Below are positions 9,028 to 18,664 of a DNA stretch of 64,000 bases, one piece after another. The position numbers and the translations under genes were made by a program. The first letter of the stretch is position 1, and each line of letters starts with the position of its first letter. The notes beneath the pieces are model-generated. The model did no database searches. It was not told the origin of the DNA and saw only the letters and a list, made by a program, of their open reading frames with translations. Origin of the DNA: Sideroxydans sp. (GTDB lineage: Bacteria > Pseudomonadota > Gammaproteobacteria > Burkholderiales > Gallionellaceae); the NCBI GenBank assembly GCA_027310665.1, contig DAIDAJ010000065.1:1-64000 (forward strand), written 5' to 3'.

Positions 9028-9843
9028 TCAAAACCGTAATGGCGCACTTTTCGCCAGCATGATAACCCAGTCGAAAGGGCGCAATACGGGACGGCGATGG
9101 AACATGTCGTAATCGGCGGCTTCCAGCTTGTCGAGAATGCGCAGTCCGCCGGCGATGATCATGCGCATCTCCAGCCCGATGCGGCCACCGAGAATGCTGC
9201 CGAGAGGGGCACCTTGCAGCATCAGGGAGCGCGCCCGGTCTACCTCGAACTTCATCAGGGCGCGCCAGGTTTCGTTGCAGATACCTTGCCCGATCCGATC
9301 TTCGCTTACGCCGAAGCGGGCCATGTCGTCCTGCGGCAGGTAGATGCGCCCGATGGCGAAGTCCTTGGCGACGTCCTGCCAGAAGTTGATGAGTTGCAGG
9401 GCGGTGCAGATGGCATCCGAGTAGGCGATGTTGACGGGAGTGGCATCCTGGTAAAGGTGCAGCAGCAGGTTGCCGACCGGATTGGCGGAGCGGCGGCAAT
9501 AGTCCAGCAATTCGTCGTGATCGGCGTAGCGCTTCTTCACCACGTCCTGCGAAAAGGCATCGAGCAGGTCGCGGAACGGCTGCATCGGCAGGTCATGCAC
9601 CCTGATCTCGGCTGCAAGGTTAATGAAGAGGGGCAACTGCGGTGCTTCGCGCGCCGCAATGCGCGTCAGTTCGGCACGAAACCCATCGAGTTGCCGCAAC
9701 CGCTCGTTGTCGGGCAGGTCGCCCTCGTCGGCGATGTCGTCCGCCGCACGCGCGAAATGGTAAATCGCCGCCACCGGCTTGCGCAGCCGCTTCGGCATGA
9801 GGATGGATGCAACGGGGAAATTTTCGTAATGGTCGACCGACAT
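9028..9843 (-). CDS. hpnC: Hydroxysqualene synthase HpnC
   Basis: HpnC converts presqualene diphosphate to hydroxysqualene. The 271-residue protein begins MSVDHYENFPVAS, typical of HpnC, and has the motifs FARAADDIADEGD (near 30) and FWQDVAKDFAIGRIYLP (near 160). The ATG at 9843 overlaps the prmB stop by one base (TGATG), so translation is probably coupled; a TTG just upstream is less likely. The downstream neighbours are hpnD and hpnE. Confidence 0.93.
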   Translation of the reverse strand: MSVDHYENFPVASILMPKRLRKPVAAIYHFARAADDIADEGDLPDNERLRQLDGFRAELTRIAAREAPQLPLFINLAAEIRVHDLPMQPFRDLLDAFSQDVVKKRYADHDELLDYCRRSANPVGNLLLHLYQDATPVNIAYSDAICTALQLINFWQDVAKDFAIGRIYLPQDDMARFGVSEDRIGQGICNETWRALMKFEVDRARSLMLQGAPLGSILGGRIGLEMRMIIAGGLRILDKLEAADYDMFHRRPVLRPFDWVIMLAKSAPLRF

Positions 9844-10748
9844 CAACGCAGATCGTTCCGGTGCAGCATGAACACATACTCGTCGCCCGCGCTGACTTCC
9901 AGCCAGATGAAGGGAAGTCCGGGGTAAGCTGCTTCCAGCGCATCGCGGTTGTGGCCGATCTCGACGACGAGTACGCCGTTGTCGGTGAGGTGTTCGCCCG
10001 CCTGTTCGAGGATGATGCGGGTGGCATCCAGGCCGTCTGCACCGCTGCCCAGCGCCTGCTTGGGTTCGTATTTGTATTCCTGCGGCAGCGCAGCGACGGA
10101 GGGGGCATCCACATACGGCGGGTTGCTGATGATGAGGTCGTATTTCTGCCCTGCAAGATTCGCAAACATGTCGGACTCGATCAGGGAAATGCGATCTTCC
10201 ATTTCATAGTCGGTCACGTTGTACTGGGCGACGTCCAGGGCATCGGCAGACAGGTCGACCGCATCGACGTGGGCATGGGGGAAGGCATGCGCCGCCAGGA
10301 TGGCGAGACAGCCGCTACCGGTGCACATGTCGAGCACATTGCCGACGCGGTCCGCATCGCTGATCCACGGCGCGAGCTGTTCGCGCAGCAATTCGGCGAT
10401 GAACGAGCGCGGCACGATGACGCGCTCGTCCACATAGAAGGACAGGTCGCCCAGCCATGCCTGATTGGTCAGGTAGGCGGCGGGGATGCGTTGCTCGGTG
10501 CGCCGTTCGATGATGTCCAGTACATCGTAAAGCTCGGATTGCGTCAGCCGGGCGTCCAGGAACGGATCGAGCCGGTCCAGCGGGAGGTTCAGGGTATGCA
10601 GGATGAGGTATGCGGCTTCGTCAAAGGCGTTTCCGCTGCCGTGGCCGAAGAATAGCTCCGCCTCGTTGAAACGGCTGACCGCGAAGCGCAGGCAGTCGCG
10701 TACTGTCTTGAGCGAAGCGCTCGCCTCTGAGAAATGATTGATGTCCAT
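9843..10748 (-). CDS. prmB: Ribosomal protein L3 N5-glutamine methyltransferase PrmB
   Basis: PrmB methylates a glutamine of ribosomal protein L3 using AdoMet. The 301-residue protein has an N-terminal helical domain and a Rossmann methyltransferase domain with VLDMCTGSGCLAILAAHAFP near residue 138 and the signature LIISNPPYVDAP near 207. PrmB, rather than PrmC, is favoured by the N-terminal form (LRFAVSRFNEAELFFGHGSGN) and by the motif VPRSFIAELL. It is the first gene of the unit that continues into hpnC. Confidence 0.92.
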   Translation of the reverse strand: MDINHFSEASASLKTVRDCLRFAVSRFNEAELFFGHGSGNAFDEAAYLILHTLNLPLDRLDPFLDARLTQSELYDVLDIIERRTEQRIPAAYLTNQAWLGDLSFYVDERVIVPRSFIAELLREQLAPWISDADRVGNVLDMCTGSGCLAILAAHAFPHAHVDAVDLSADALDVAQYNVTDYEMEDRISLIESDMFANLAGQKYDLIISNPPYVDAPSVAALPQEYKYEPKQALGSGADGLDATRIILEQAGEHLTDNGVLVVEIGHNRDALEAAYPGLPFIWLEVSAGDEYVFMLHRNDLR

Positions 10749-10779
10749 CTTTAGTCTTCTCCCTGTACGCCGGTGAACG

Positions 10780-12267
<1,488 letters not shown>

Positions 12268-12271
<4 letters not shown>

Positions 12272-13440
12272 GTGCCAGAACCCGGCACTTCGATATTGAG
12301 CTTGATACCGTCGAAGTTGACCGCGGAGGGGGCGGTCTTTTCTGCGGGGTTTGCGCTCGGGTCATATACCTTCATCTTGCTGGTTTGCGAGTAGTCGATC
12401 AGTGAAGACAGATTGCTGGCCGAATCGGCATTGCGCAGCGCGTCTTCCTTGCTGATGTGTCCGGATTTGTAAAGCTTGTACAACGCCTGCTCGAAAGTCT
12501 GCGAACCTTGGGAGACGCTTTGCTCGATCGCGTCGCGGATCTGGTCGATCTGGTCGCTTTTGATCAGGTCGGCGACGAGTGCAGAATTAAGCAAGACTTC
12601 CACTGCCGGTATCAGCTTGCCCTGCGGGTTGCGGATCAGGCGCTGGGAAATGACGGCGCGCAGGCAAAGCGAAAGGTCGGACAGGATGCTGTTGCGCGCA
12701 TCGTAAGGGAAGAAATTCACCATGCGGTTGAGCGCGTGGTAGCTATTGTTGGCGTGCAGGGTAGACAGGCACAAATGGCCGGTTTGCGCAAAGATCAGCG
12801 CATGCTTGAGCGTCTCGCGGTCGCGGATTTCTCCGACCATCAGCACGTCTGGCGCTTCGCGCATGGCGCTCACCAGCGCGGCGCCGTAGTCGGCCGTGTC
12901 GGTTCCGACTTCGCGCTGGTTCACGATCGATTTGCCGTGCCGGAACATGTATTCGAGCGGGTCTTCGATGGTCAGGATATGGCCGCTCTGCGTTTCGTTG
13001 CGATGCTGGATCATCGCGGCCAGTGTCGTCGACTTTCCGGAGCCGGTGGCGCCTACCATCAATATCAGCCCCCGTTTTTCCATCACGAGTTCCTTCAATA
13101 CCAACGGAAGGTTCAGCTGCTCCACGTTGAGCACGTCGCCGCGCACGTAGCGAATGACCATGGCGACGCTGCTGCGCTGGCGAAATACGTTGACGCGGAA
13201 GTTGCCGATGTTGGGTACCCGGAAAGAGAAGTTCATTTCCATGTTCAACTCGTATTCGGCGATCTGCCGCTCGGTCATCATCTCGTAAACGATGCGCTTG
13301 ACCGTCTCTTCGTCGAGTTTCTGGGCATTCACCGGCATGACCACGCCGTCGATCTTGATATTGATCGGCGCGCCGACCGACAAGAACAAGTCGGAGGCCT
13401 GCTTTTCAGCGGCCAGTTGCAGCAGTGGCGTAATGATCAT
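12268..13440 (-). CDS. pilU: Type IV pilus retraction ATPase PilU
   Basis: PilU is a PilT-like hexameric ATPase that assists pilus retraction at the inner membrane. The 390-residue protein has an N-terminal PAS-like domain, Walker A GATGSGKSTT near residue 130, an Asp box near residue 159 (LTIEDPLEYMF), Walker B VLMVGEIRD and the His box TGHLCLSTLHANN. The longer C-terminus (about 40 residues past the ATPase core) distinguishes PilU from PilT. No pilT lies next to it here. A hairpin separates it from dapD. Confidence 0.92.
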
Positions 13441-13465
13441 GTCTTCACCTCAGAAGCAGGATTGT

Positions 13466-13516
13466 GGATTTGGGAATTGGGATTTGGCCAGATCCAGAAT
13501 CCCAGTTCCTAAATCC
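13466..13516. repeat. 20-bp imperfect inverted repeat between dapD and pilU
   Basis: The left arm (13466-13485, GGATTTGGGAATTGGGATTT) and right arm (13497-13516) can pair at 17 of 20 positions around an 11-base loop. Each arm is built of short GGATT/GGGATT words. It fills most of the 79-bp spacer. A similar word-repeat hairpin lies between guaB and guaA. Confidence 0.75.
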
Positions 13517-13519
13517 TGA

Positions 13520-14341
13520 TTAGATTCCGCGCAGCAGTTCGTTGATGCCGACTTTGCCCAATGTCTTTGCATCCACTTTTTTGACGATGACCGCACAGTA
13601 CAAGCTGTACTTGCCGTCGCTGGAAGGCAGGCTGCCGCTGACCACCACGGAGCCGGCGGGTACGCGTCCATAGTGGACTGCACCGGTTTCACGGTCGTAG
13701 ATCTTGGTGCTTTGGCCGATGAAGACGCCCATGGAGATCACGGAGCCTTCTTCCACGATCACGCCTTCCACGATCTCCGAGCGGGCGCCGATGAAGCAGT
13801 TGTCCTCGATGATGGTGGGATTGGCCTGCACCGGTTCCAGCACGCCGCCGATGCCGACACCGCCGCTCAAGTGCACGTTCCTGCCGATCTGCGCACAGGA
13901 GCCGACGGTGGCCCAGGTGTCGACCATGGTGCCTTCATCCACATAGCCGCCGATATTCACGTAGGAAGGCATCAGCACCACGTTCTTGGCGATGTAGGCA
14001 CCGCGGCGTGCCGCAGCAGGGGGAACCACGCGGAAGCCGCCTTCGCGGAATTCCTTGGAATTGTAGTCGGCGAACTTGGAGGGCACCTTGTCGAAATAAT
14101 TGGTGAAGCCGCCCCTGATGAAGGCATTGTCCTCGATGCGGAAAGAAAGCAGAACGGCCTTCTTGACCCATTGGTGGGTGACCCAATGACCGTCGATCTT
14201 TTCGGCCACGCGCAGTTTGCCTTTGTCGAGATATTCGATGACGGTGTCGATGGTCTCTTTCAACTGCGCGTCGACATTGCGTGGAGTGATGTCGGCACGG
14301 CGTTCAAAGGCTTCTTCGATGATGGCTTGTAATTGAGGCAT
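13520..14341 (-). CDS. dapD: 2,3,4,5-tetrahydropyridine-2,6-dicarboxylate N-succinyltransferase
   Basis: DapD adds succinate from succinyl-CoA to tetrahydrodipicolinate in the lysine pathway. The 273-residue length is the family norm. The left-handed beta-helix is evident as hexapeptide repeats from about residue 105 to 235 (for example [20 protein letters not shown] and [19 protein letters not shown]). It lies 8 bp after dapC and is probably co-transcribed with it. Confidence 0.97.
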   Translation of the reverse strand: MPQLQAIIEEAFERRADITPRNVDAQLKETIDTVIEYLDKGKLRVAEKIDGHWVTHQWVKKAVLLSFRIEDNAFIRGGFTNYFDKVPSKFADYNSKEFREGGFRVVPPAAARRGAYIAKNVVLMPSYVNIGGYVDEGTMVDTWATVGSCAQIGRNVHLSGGVGIGGVLEPVQANPTIIEDNCFIGARSEIVEGVIVEEGSVISMGVFIGQSTKIYDRETGAVHYGRVPAGSVVVSGSLPSSDGKYSLYCAVIVKKVDAKTLGKVGINELLRGI

Positions 14342-14349
14342 GGCGGTTC

Positions 14350-15543
14350 CTAGTTAAGTTTTTGAGTGAATTCGGCGATGCGTCGTGCAGCTTCCAGTGT
14401 TTCGTCCAGACCGGCAACCAGCGCCAGCCTGATGAAATTCCCGCCGGGATTAATCCCTTGCGCTTCGCGGGCAAGAAAGCTGCCGGGCAAAACGGAGACA
14501 TTATAGTCGCGGTGCAGCTGTTGCGCGAAGGCCGTGTCGGAGACGGGCGTCCTGACCCAGAAGTAGAAGCCTGCATCGGGTTTGGACACGGGCAGTACGG
14601 GGGCAAGCAGGGTAGCGGCCTTGGCAAATTTTTCGGCGTAAAGATGGCGGTTGGCGACGACATGCGCTTCATCGTTCCATGCGGCGACGCTCGCTGCCTG
14701 GATCGCCGGATTCATCGCACAACCGTGATAGGTGCGGTACAGCGCGAATCTCTCCAGTATCTTCGCATCTCCCGCGACGAATCCGGAGCGCATGCCCGGT
14801 ACGTTCGAGCGTTTGGACAGGCTGGAGAAGACGACCAGATTCCTGTAGTCCTCGCGTCCCAGTTGCCGGGCGGCTTGCAGTGCGCCGAGCGGCCTGCTTT
14901 CACCGAAGTAGATCTCGGAATAGCATTCGTCCGCAGCGATGACGAATCCATGACGGTCGCTCATCTCGAACAGCTGCTTCCATTCCGAAAGGGGCATCAC
15001 ATGCCCGTTCGGGTTGCCCGGCGAGCAGACGTAAATGAGCTGCGTGCGTTGCCACACCGATTCCGGCAACTGGGTGGGGTTCAGCGCGAAATTATCTTCC
15101 GGCAATGTATTGAGGAAATGGGGCGTGGCGCCGGCAAGGAAGGCGGCACCTTCATATATTTGATAGAACGGATTGGGGCAGATCACCGCCGGATCCGGCT
15201 TCGAGCGGTCTATCACTGCCTGCGCGAACGAGAACAGCGCTTCGCGACTGCCGTTCACCGGCAGGATCTGTGTCTTCGCATCCGGTGCGGGGATACTGTA
15301 GCGCTGTGCCAGCCAGTTGGCGATGGCGGTACGCAAAGCGTCGCTGCCGATGGTTGTGGGATAATTCGCCAGCCCGTCCATTCCCGCAACGAGCGCATCC
15401 TTGATGAACCGGGGGGTGGCGTGTTTGGGCTCGCCGATATGCAGACTGATGGGTTTGAACGCGGCATTCGGCGTCACTTCGCCCAACAATTGAGCCAGTT
15501 TCTGGAACGGGTAGGGTTGGAGGCGCTGCAGATCGGGATTCAT
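14350..15543 (-). CDS. dapC: Succinyldiaminopimelate transaminase
   Basis: DapC is the PLP-dependent aminotransferase that makes N-succinyl-L,L-diaminopimelate. The 397-residue class I/II aminotransferase has the cofactor-binding PGNPNG motif near residue 170 and the Schiff-base lysine in [13 protein letters not shown] near 235. The ATG at 15543 ([13 protein letters not shown]) is the conserved start. Adjacency to dapD supports DapC over other aminotransferases. Confidence 0.93.
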   Translation of the reverse strand: MNPDLQRLQPYPFQKLAQLLGEVTPNAAFKPISLHIGEPKHATPRFIKDALVAGMDGLANYPTTIGSDALRTAIANWLAQRYSIPAPDAKTQILPVNGSREALFSFAQAVIDRSKPDPAVICPNPFYQIYEGAAFLAGATPHFLNTLPEDNFALNPTQLPESVWQRTQLIYVCSPGNPNGHVMPLSEWKQLFEMSDRHGFVIAADECYSEIYFGESRPLGALQAARQLGREDYRNLVVFSSLSKRSNVPGMRSGFVAGDAKILERFALYRTYHGCAMNPAIQAASVAAWNDEAHVVANRHLYAEKFAKAATLLAPVLPVSKPDAGFYFWVRTPVSDTAFAQQLHRDYNVSVLPGSFLAREAQGINPGGNFIRLALVAGLDETLEAARRIAEFTQKLN

Positions 15544-15689
15544 GTTTTCCTTGTTTATTATTCCGGTTCTTTGGCCGGCCCAGGGTAAAAACGGTCCGGG
15601 GCCGGGCGGAGAAACGAGCCGATGCTCGCGGTTTTCGGGGAACCGCCACACGGCATTATCAGGGTTGCCGGATTATAAAGGCGTAACGA

Positions 15690-16577
15690 GTGTCCACAAA
15701 ACAAAATCTGATGCCGGTTGCCGGGGTGCTGAGCGGCGCGATGGTCTGGGGGTTGATCTGGTATCCCTATCGCGTATTGCAGGAAGCCGGCATATCAGGC
15801 GCCATCGCGACATTCCTTACCTACCTGCTGGCGATGCTGTTCGGTGCGTTCATGCTGCCCCGCATATGGCGCGAGCGATCATCGTTCGGGTGGTGGGTGC
15901 TGCTCTTGGTATTGAGCGCCGGATGGGCGAATCTGGGTTACGTGCTGGGAATGCTGCATGGCGAGGTGATGCGCGTGCTCCTGCTGTTTTACCTCGCGCC
16001 GGTATGGACGATCCTGTTCTCGTTCTGGCTGCTGGGCGAGCGGCTCAACCGTTATGGCTATTTCGTGATCATGCTGTCGCTGGGCGGTGGCATGGTCATG
16101 TTGTGGGATCCCGGTCTGGGTCTGCCGGTGCCGCAGAATGTTTCGGAATGGCTCGGGCTTTCTGCGGGCATGGGCTTCGCGCTTTCCAACGTGACTTCGC
16201 GCCGCGCCGTGCATCTTAGCGTGGAAGTGAAATCATACAGTCTGTGGCTGGGCACGACGGGCCTGACCGTGCCTTTTCTGCTGTGGCAGGGAGAAGCGGC
16301 ATTCCGCGTGTCGGCGATTTCCGTTCAGGCAGGCGTGTTGCTCGCGATGATGGGGCTGGTACTCTGCGCGACCAGCTTTGCCGTGCAATATGGCGTGACG
16401 CATCTTGCGGCGAATCGGGCCGTGATACTGTTCCAATTCGAGTTGGTGATCGCGGCGATTTCCTCGTACTTCCTCGCTGACGAAACAATGGAGTTGCGCG
16501 AATGGATGGGTGCTGCACTCATCATTTCCGCCAGTCTGCTGTCCGGGAGGCTTTCTTCAGACGATGACCTGCGTTAG
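15690..16577 (+). CDS. EamA-family drug/metabolite transporter
   Basis: A 295-residue inner-membrane protein with about ten hydrophobic segments in two homologous halves, as in EamA/DMT exporters. The first half contains GVLSGAMVWGLIWYPYRVLQ and the second half starts near residue 150. The start is a GTG with AAAGG about 7 bases upstream. It is divergent from dapC. The substrate cannot be inferred. Confidence 0.88.
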   Translation: MSTKQNLMPVAGVLSGAMVWGLIWYPYRVLQEAGISGAIATFLTYLLAMLFGAFMLPRIWRERSSFGWWVLLLVLSAGWANLGYVLGMLHGEVMRVLLLFYLAPVWTILFSFWLLGERLNRYGYFVIMLSLGGGMVMLWDPGLGLPVPQNVSEWLGLSAGMGFALSNVTSRRAVHLSVEVKSYSLWLGTTGLTVPFLLWQGEAAFRVSAISVQAGVLLAMMGLVLCATSFAVQYGVTHLAANRAVILFQFELVIAAISSYFLADETMELREWMGAALIISASLLSGRLSSDDDLR

Positions 16578-16636
16578 ACTCGGGCGGGTTAAGCGGTGAT
16601 TTTCAATAAGATGCACGATGCGAGATTTTGCCGGAC

Positions 16637-17554
16637 ATGAAAAGTAATCCCACACCCGCGGATATCAGCGCGTTGTTCAACAACGACGACCTGGAGATCG
16701 TCTGGGATAAAGCGACTTCCATTGTCCGGCGCATGAGTCCGGCCTTCGATTTTACGCTTGTCGAATCCGTCTACCGGGACGTCATGGCGTTGTTCCGGGG
16801 TGAGTATCCGGGTTACGGCCCCATCAAGACGCTGTATCACGACCTTCCCCATACGCTGGAAGTCTTCATGTGTGGCGTGAGACTGATGCATGGCGTCCAC
16901 GTGTCGGGCGATCCTCTGCAGGATGACGAGATCACATTGGTCATGCTGGCGATCATGATGCACGACGTGGGTTACGCTCAACGCAAGGGGGAAGAGCGCG
17001 GAACGGGGGCGCAGTACACGCAGACGCATGTAGGTCGCGGCATTGAATTCATGCGGCAATATTTAACCGAGCGCAAGCTCTCCCCGGATATTGCGGATGC
17101 CTTGACTGGAATGATCATGGGAACGGAGCACAACCGTCCGTTCGCACGGATCGATTTCAGCGATGAACGTTCACGCATGCTGGCCCGCATCGTCGCTACT
17201 GCCGATATCACCGGACAGATGGCAGACCGGATATATCTGGAAAAGCTGTTGTTCCTGTACCTGGAGTTCAGGGAAGCCCATTTTGGCAGTTACCAGAGCA
17301 CATACGATCTTCTGTGCCAGACCCATCGTTTTTACGAAATGACCCGCGAAAAACTTGATACCGCGCTAGGGGGGATCTACAAGAAACTGGAGTTCCACTT
17401 CAAGGACACCATGGGTGTCAATTGCAATTATTATTTGCTGGCCATCGAGAAAAATATGGCTTATCTGACCAAAGTCGTCGCCCGTGATCAGGCCGAATTG
17501 TCCACAATGCTCAAACGAAACGGCGTCGTCGAAAAGTCGCTGAAGCTTGCATAG
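16637..17554 (+). CDS. HD-domain phosphohydrolase-like protein
   Basis: A 305-residue protein with an HD-type metal site. The likely first His is in LYHDLPHTLEVF near residue 77, and the His-Asp pair is in IMMHDVGYAQR near residue 112; more conserved acidic and His residues follow (TEHNRPFARIDF). No sensor or DGC domain is attached. The HD-GYP signature is absent, so it is more like a metal-dependent phosphohydrolase or cyclic-nucleotide PDE fold. The start is uncertain: the ATG at 16637 or the TTG at 16628, neither with a strong Shine-Dalgarno. Confidence 0.8.
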   Translation: MKSNPTPADISALFNNDDLEIVWDKATSIVRRMSPAFDFTLVESVYRDVMALFRGEYPGYGPIKTLYHDLPHTLEVFMCGVRLMHGVHVSGDPLQDDEITLVMLAIMMHDVGYAQRKGEERGTGAQYTQTHVGRGIEFMRQYLTERKLSPDIADALTGMIMGTEHNRPFARIDFSDERSRMLARIVATADITGQMADRIYLEKLLFLYLEFREAHFGSYQSTYDLLCQTHRFYEMTREKLDTALGGIYKKLEFHFKDTMGVNCNYYLLAIEKNMAYLTKVVARDQAELSTMLKRNGVVEKSLKLA

Positions 17555-17650
17555 CGCATTGTATTCACATTGTTAAATTAGATTTTCTCACCCAAATCCC
17601 GGGCAATCCGGGGCTGGCTCATGAATCTGGGTAAATACACGACAAAATTA

Positions 17651-17678
17651 TTTATGAATATTTATTTATGTTTATAAT
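17651..17678 (+). promoter_or_regulatory. Candidate sigma70 promoter of the cytochrome-porin cluster
   Basis: In the AT-rich 195-bp gap before the cytochrome b-like gene, TATAAT (17673-17678) is preceded at 16 bases by TTTATG (17651-17656), a weak -35. The location upstream of the whole cluster makes this a reasonable promoter call, but the -35 is poor. Confidence 0.4.
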
Positions 17679-17749
17679 GTTGACGTAAATTGAACAGTCG
17701 TGACAATTAGTCCCCGACTTCGGTGTGTGGGTAATTAATTGTTCAGAGA

Positions 17750-18664
17750 ATGCCTATGACAACATTAGCCGCATCTCAGCCGCCCGTTGACCGGCGCAAA
17801 CCGCAAAGACCAAAGGATCAGGCCAAAGACTATGGCTGGACACTATATTTGATAGTGGTCACCTTATTGATGTTTGCCGGATTCTTTGTCTCCTATGACC
17901 ATTTGTACAAGCCCGGCGACAATATCGGCTACAACATCGGGCTGGCGGGCGGGATCATGATGCTGACGCTCCTGATCTATCCGCTGCGCAAGCGGGTGGG
18001 GTTCATGAAGAACTGGAGCATCCTGCCCAAGTGGTTCAGGTGGCATATGGTCTTCGGCATACTGGGACCTGCCCTCATCATTTTCCATTCCACATTTCGT
18101 ATCGCGTCGATCAACGCAGGCGTAGCCATGGCGTGCATGCTGCTCGTATCCGGCAGCGGAATATTCGGGCGTTTCTTTTATACGAAGATCCATAACGGAC
18201 TTTATGGACGGCAGTCTTCGTTTCAGCAGTTGCAGGCCGACCTGGAAGGATCCGGGGACGTGAAATCCGTTCTCAGTTTCTCTCCCGAAATCGAGAAAAA
18301 GCTTGAAGCCTTTCGCGATCAGGTGTTGTCGTCTTCAAAGGCGGGCAAGCTCAACGGCTGGAATTTCATCACGCTGGGCTTCAGGATCAAATGGTTTTCA
18401 CGGAACCTGATCAGGGAGTTGGAAGACGCCATGTACGCCGACGCCAATGCGAAGCAATGGAACGACGCGCAGATGAAACGTCTCGACGAGCTTTTCTACC
18501 AGAATGAAAGATTCATCCGGACTTATCTAGTCACCGTGCGAGACCTTGCACAATTCTCTACCTACGAAAAACTGTTTTCCTTGTGGCACATATTCCATGT
18601 GCCCTTGGTTTACATGCTGGTATTCAGTGCGATCTGGCACGTCATTTCGGTTCATAAATATTAG
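17750..18664 (+). CDS. Di-haem cytochrome b-like inner-membrane protein
   Basis: A 304-residue protein with about five to six membrane segments. Two helices each hold a pair of histidines 14 residues apart: His99/His113 (WHMVFGILGPALIIFHSTF) and His283/His297 (HVPLVYMLVFSAIWHVI), the spacing of bis-His haem b helices in cytochrome b561/ferric-reductase-like proteins. A hydrophilic stretch of roughly 130 residues lies between them. It starts the cytochrome-porin cluster and ends directly before the 24-haem cytochrome gene, so it is a plausible quinone-side electron exchanger. No flavin or NADPH domain is present. That haems bind is inference. Confidence 0.75.
   Translation: MPMTTLAASQPPVDRRKPQRPKDQAKDYGWTLYLIVVTLLMFAGFFVSYDHLYKPGDNIGYNIGLAGGIMMLTLLIYPLRKRVGFMKNWSILPKWFRWHMVFGILGPALIIFHSTFRIASINAGVAMACMLLVSGSGIFGRFFYTKIHNGLYGRQSSFQQLQADLEGSGDVKSVLSFSPEIEKKLEAFRDQVLSSSKAGKLNGWNFITLGFRIKWFSRNLIRELEDAMYADANAKQWNDAQMKRLDELFYQNERFIRTYLVTVRDLAQFSTYEKLFSLWHIFHVPLVYMLVFSAIWHVISVHKY

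Noticed and set aside
17598-17612. Terminator after the HD gene (CCCGG-GCAAT-CCGGG)
   Set aside because: The stem is only 5 bp and no T-tract follows.
17680-17708. Second promoter TTGACG-17-ACAATT before the cytochrome b-like gene
   Set aside because: The -35 is good but the -10 matches at only 2 of 6 positions.
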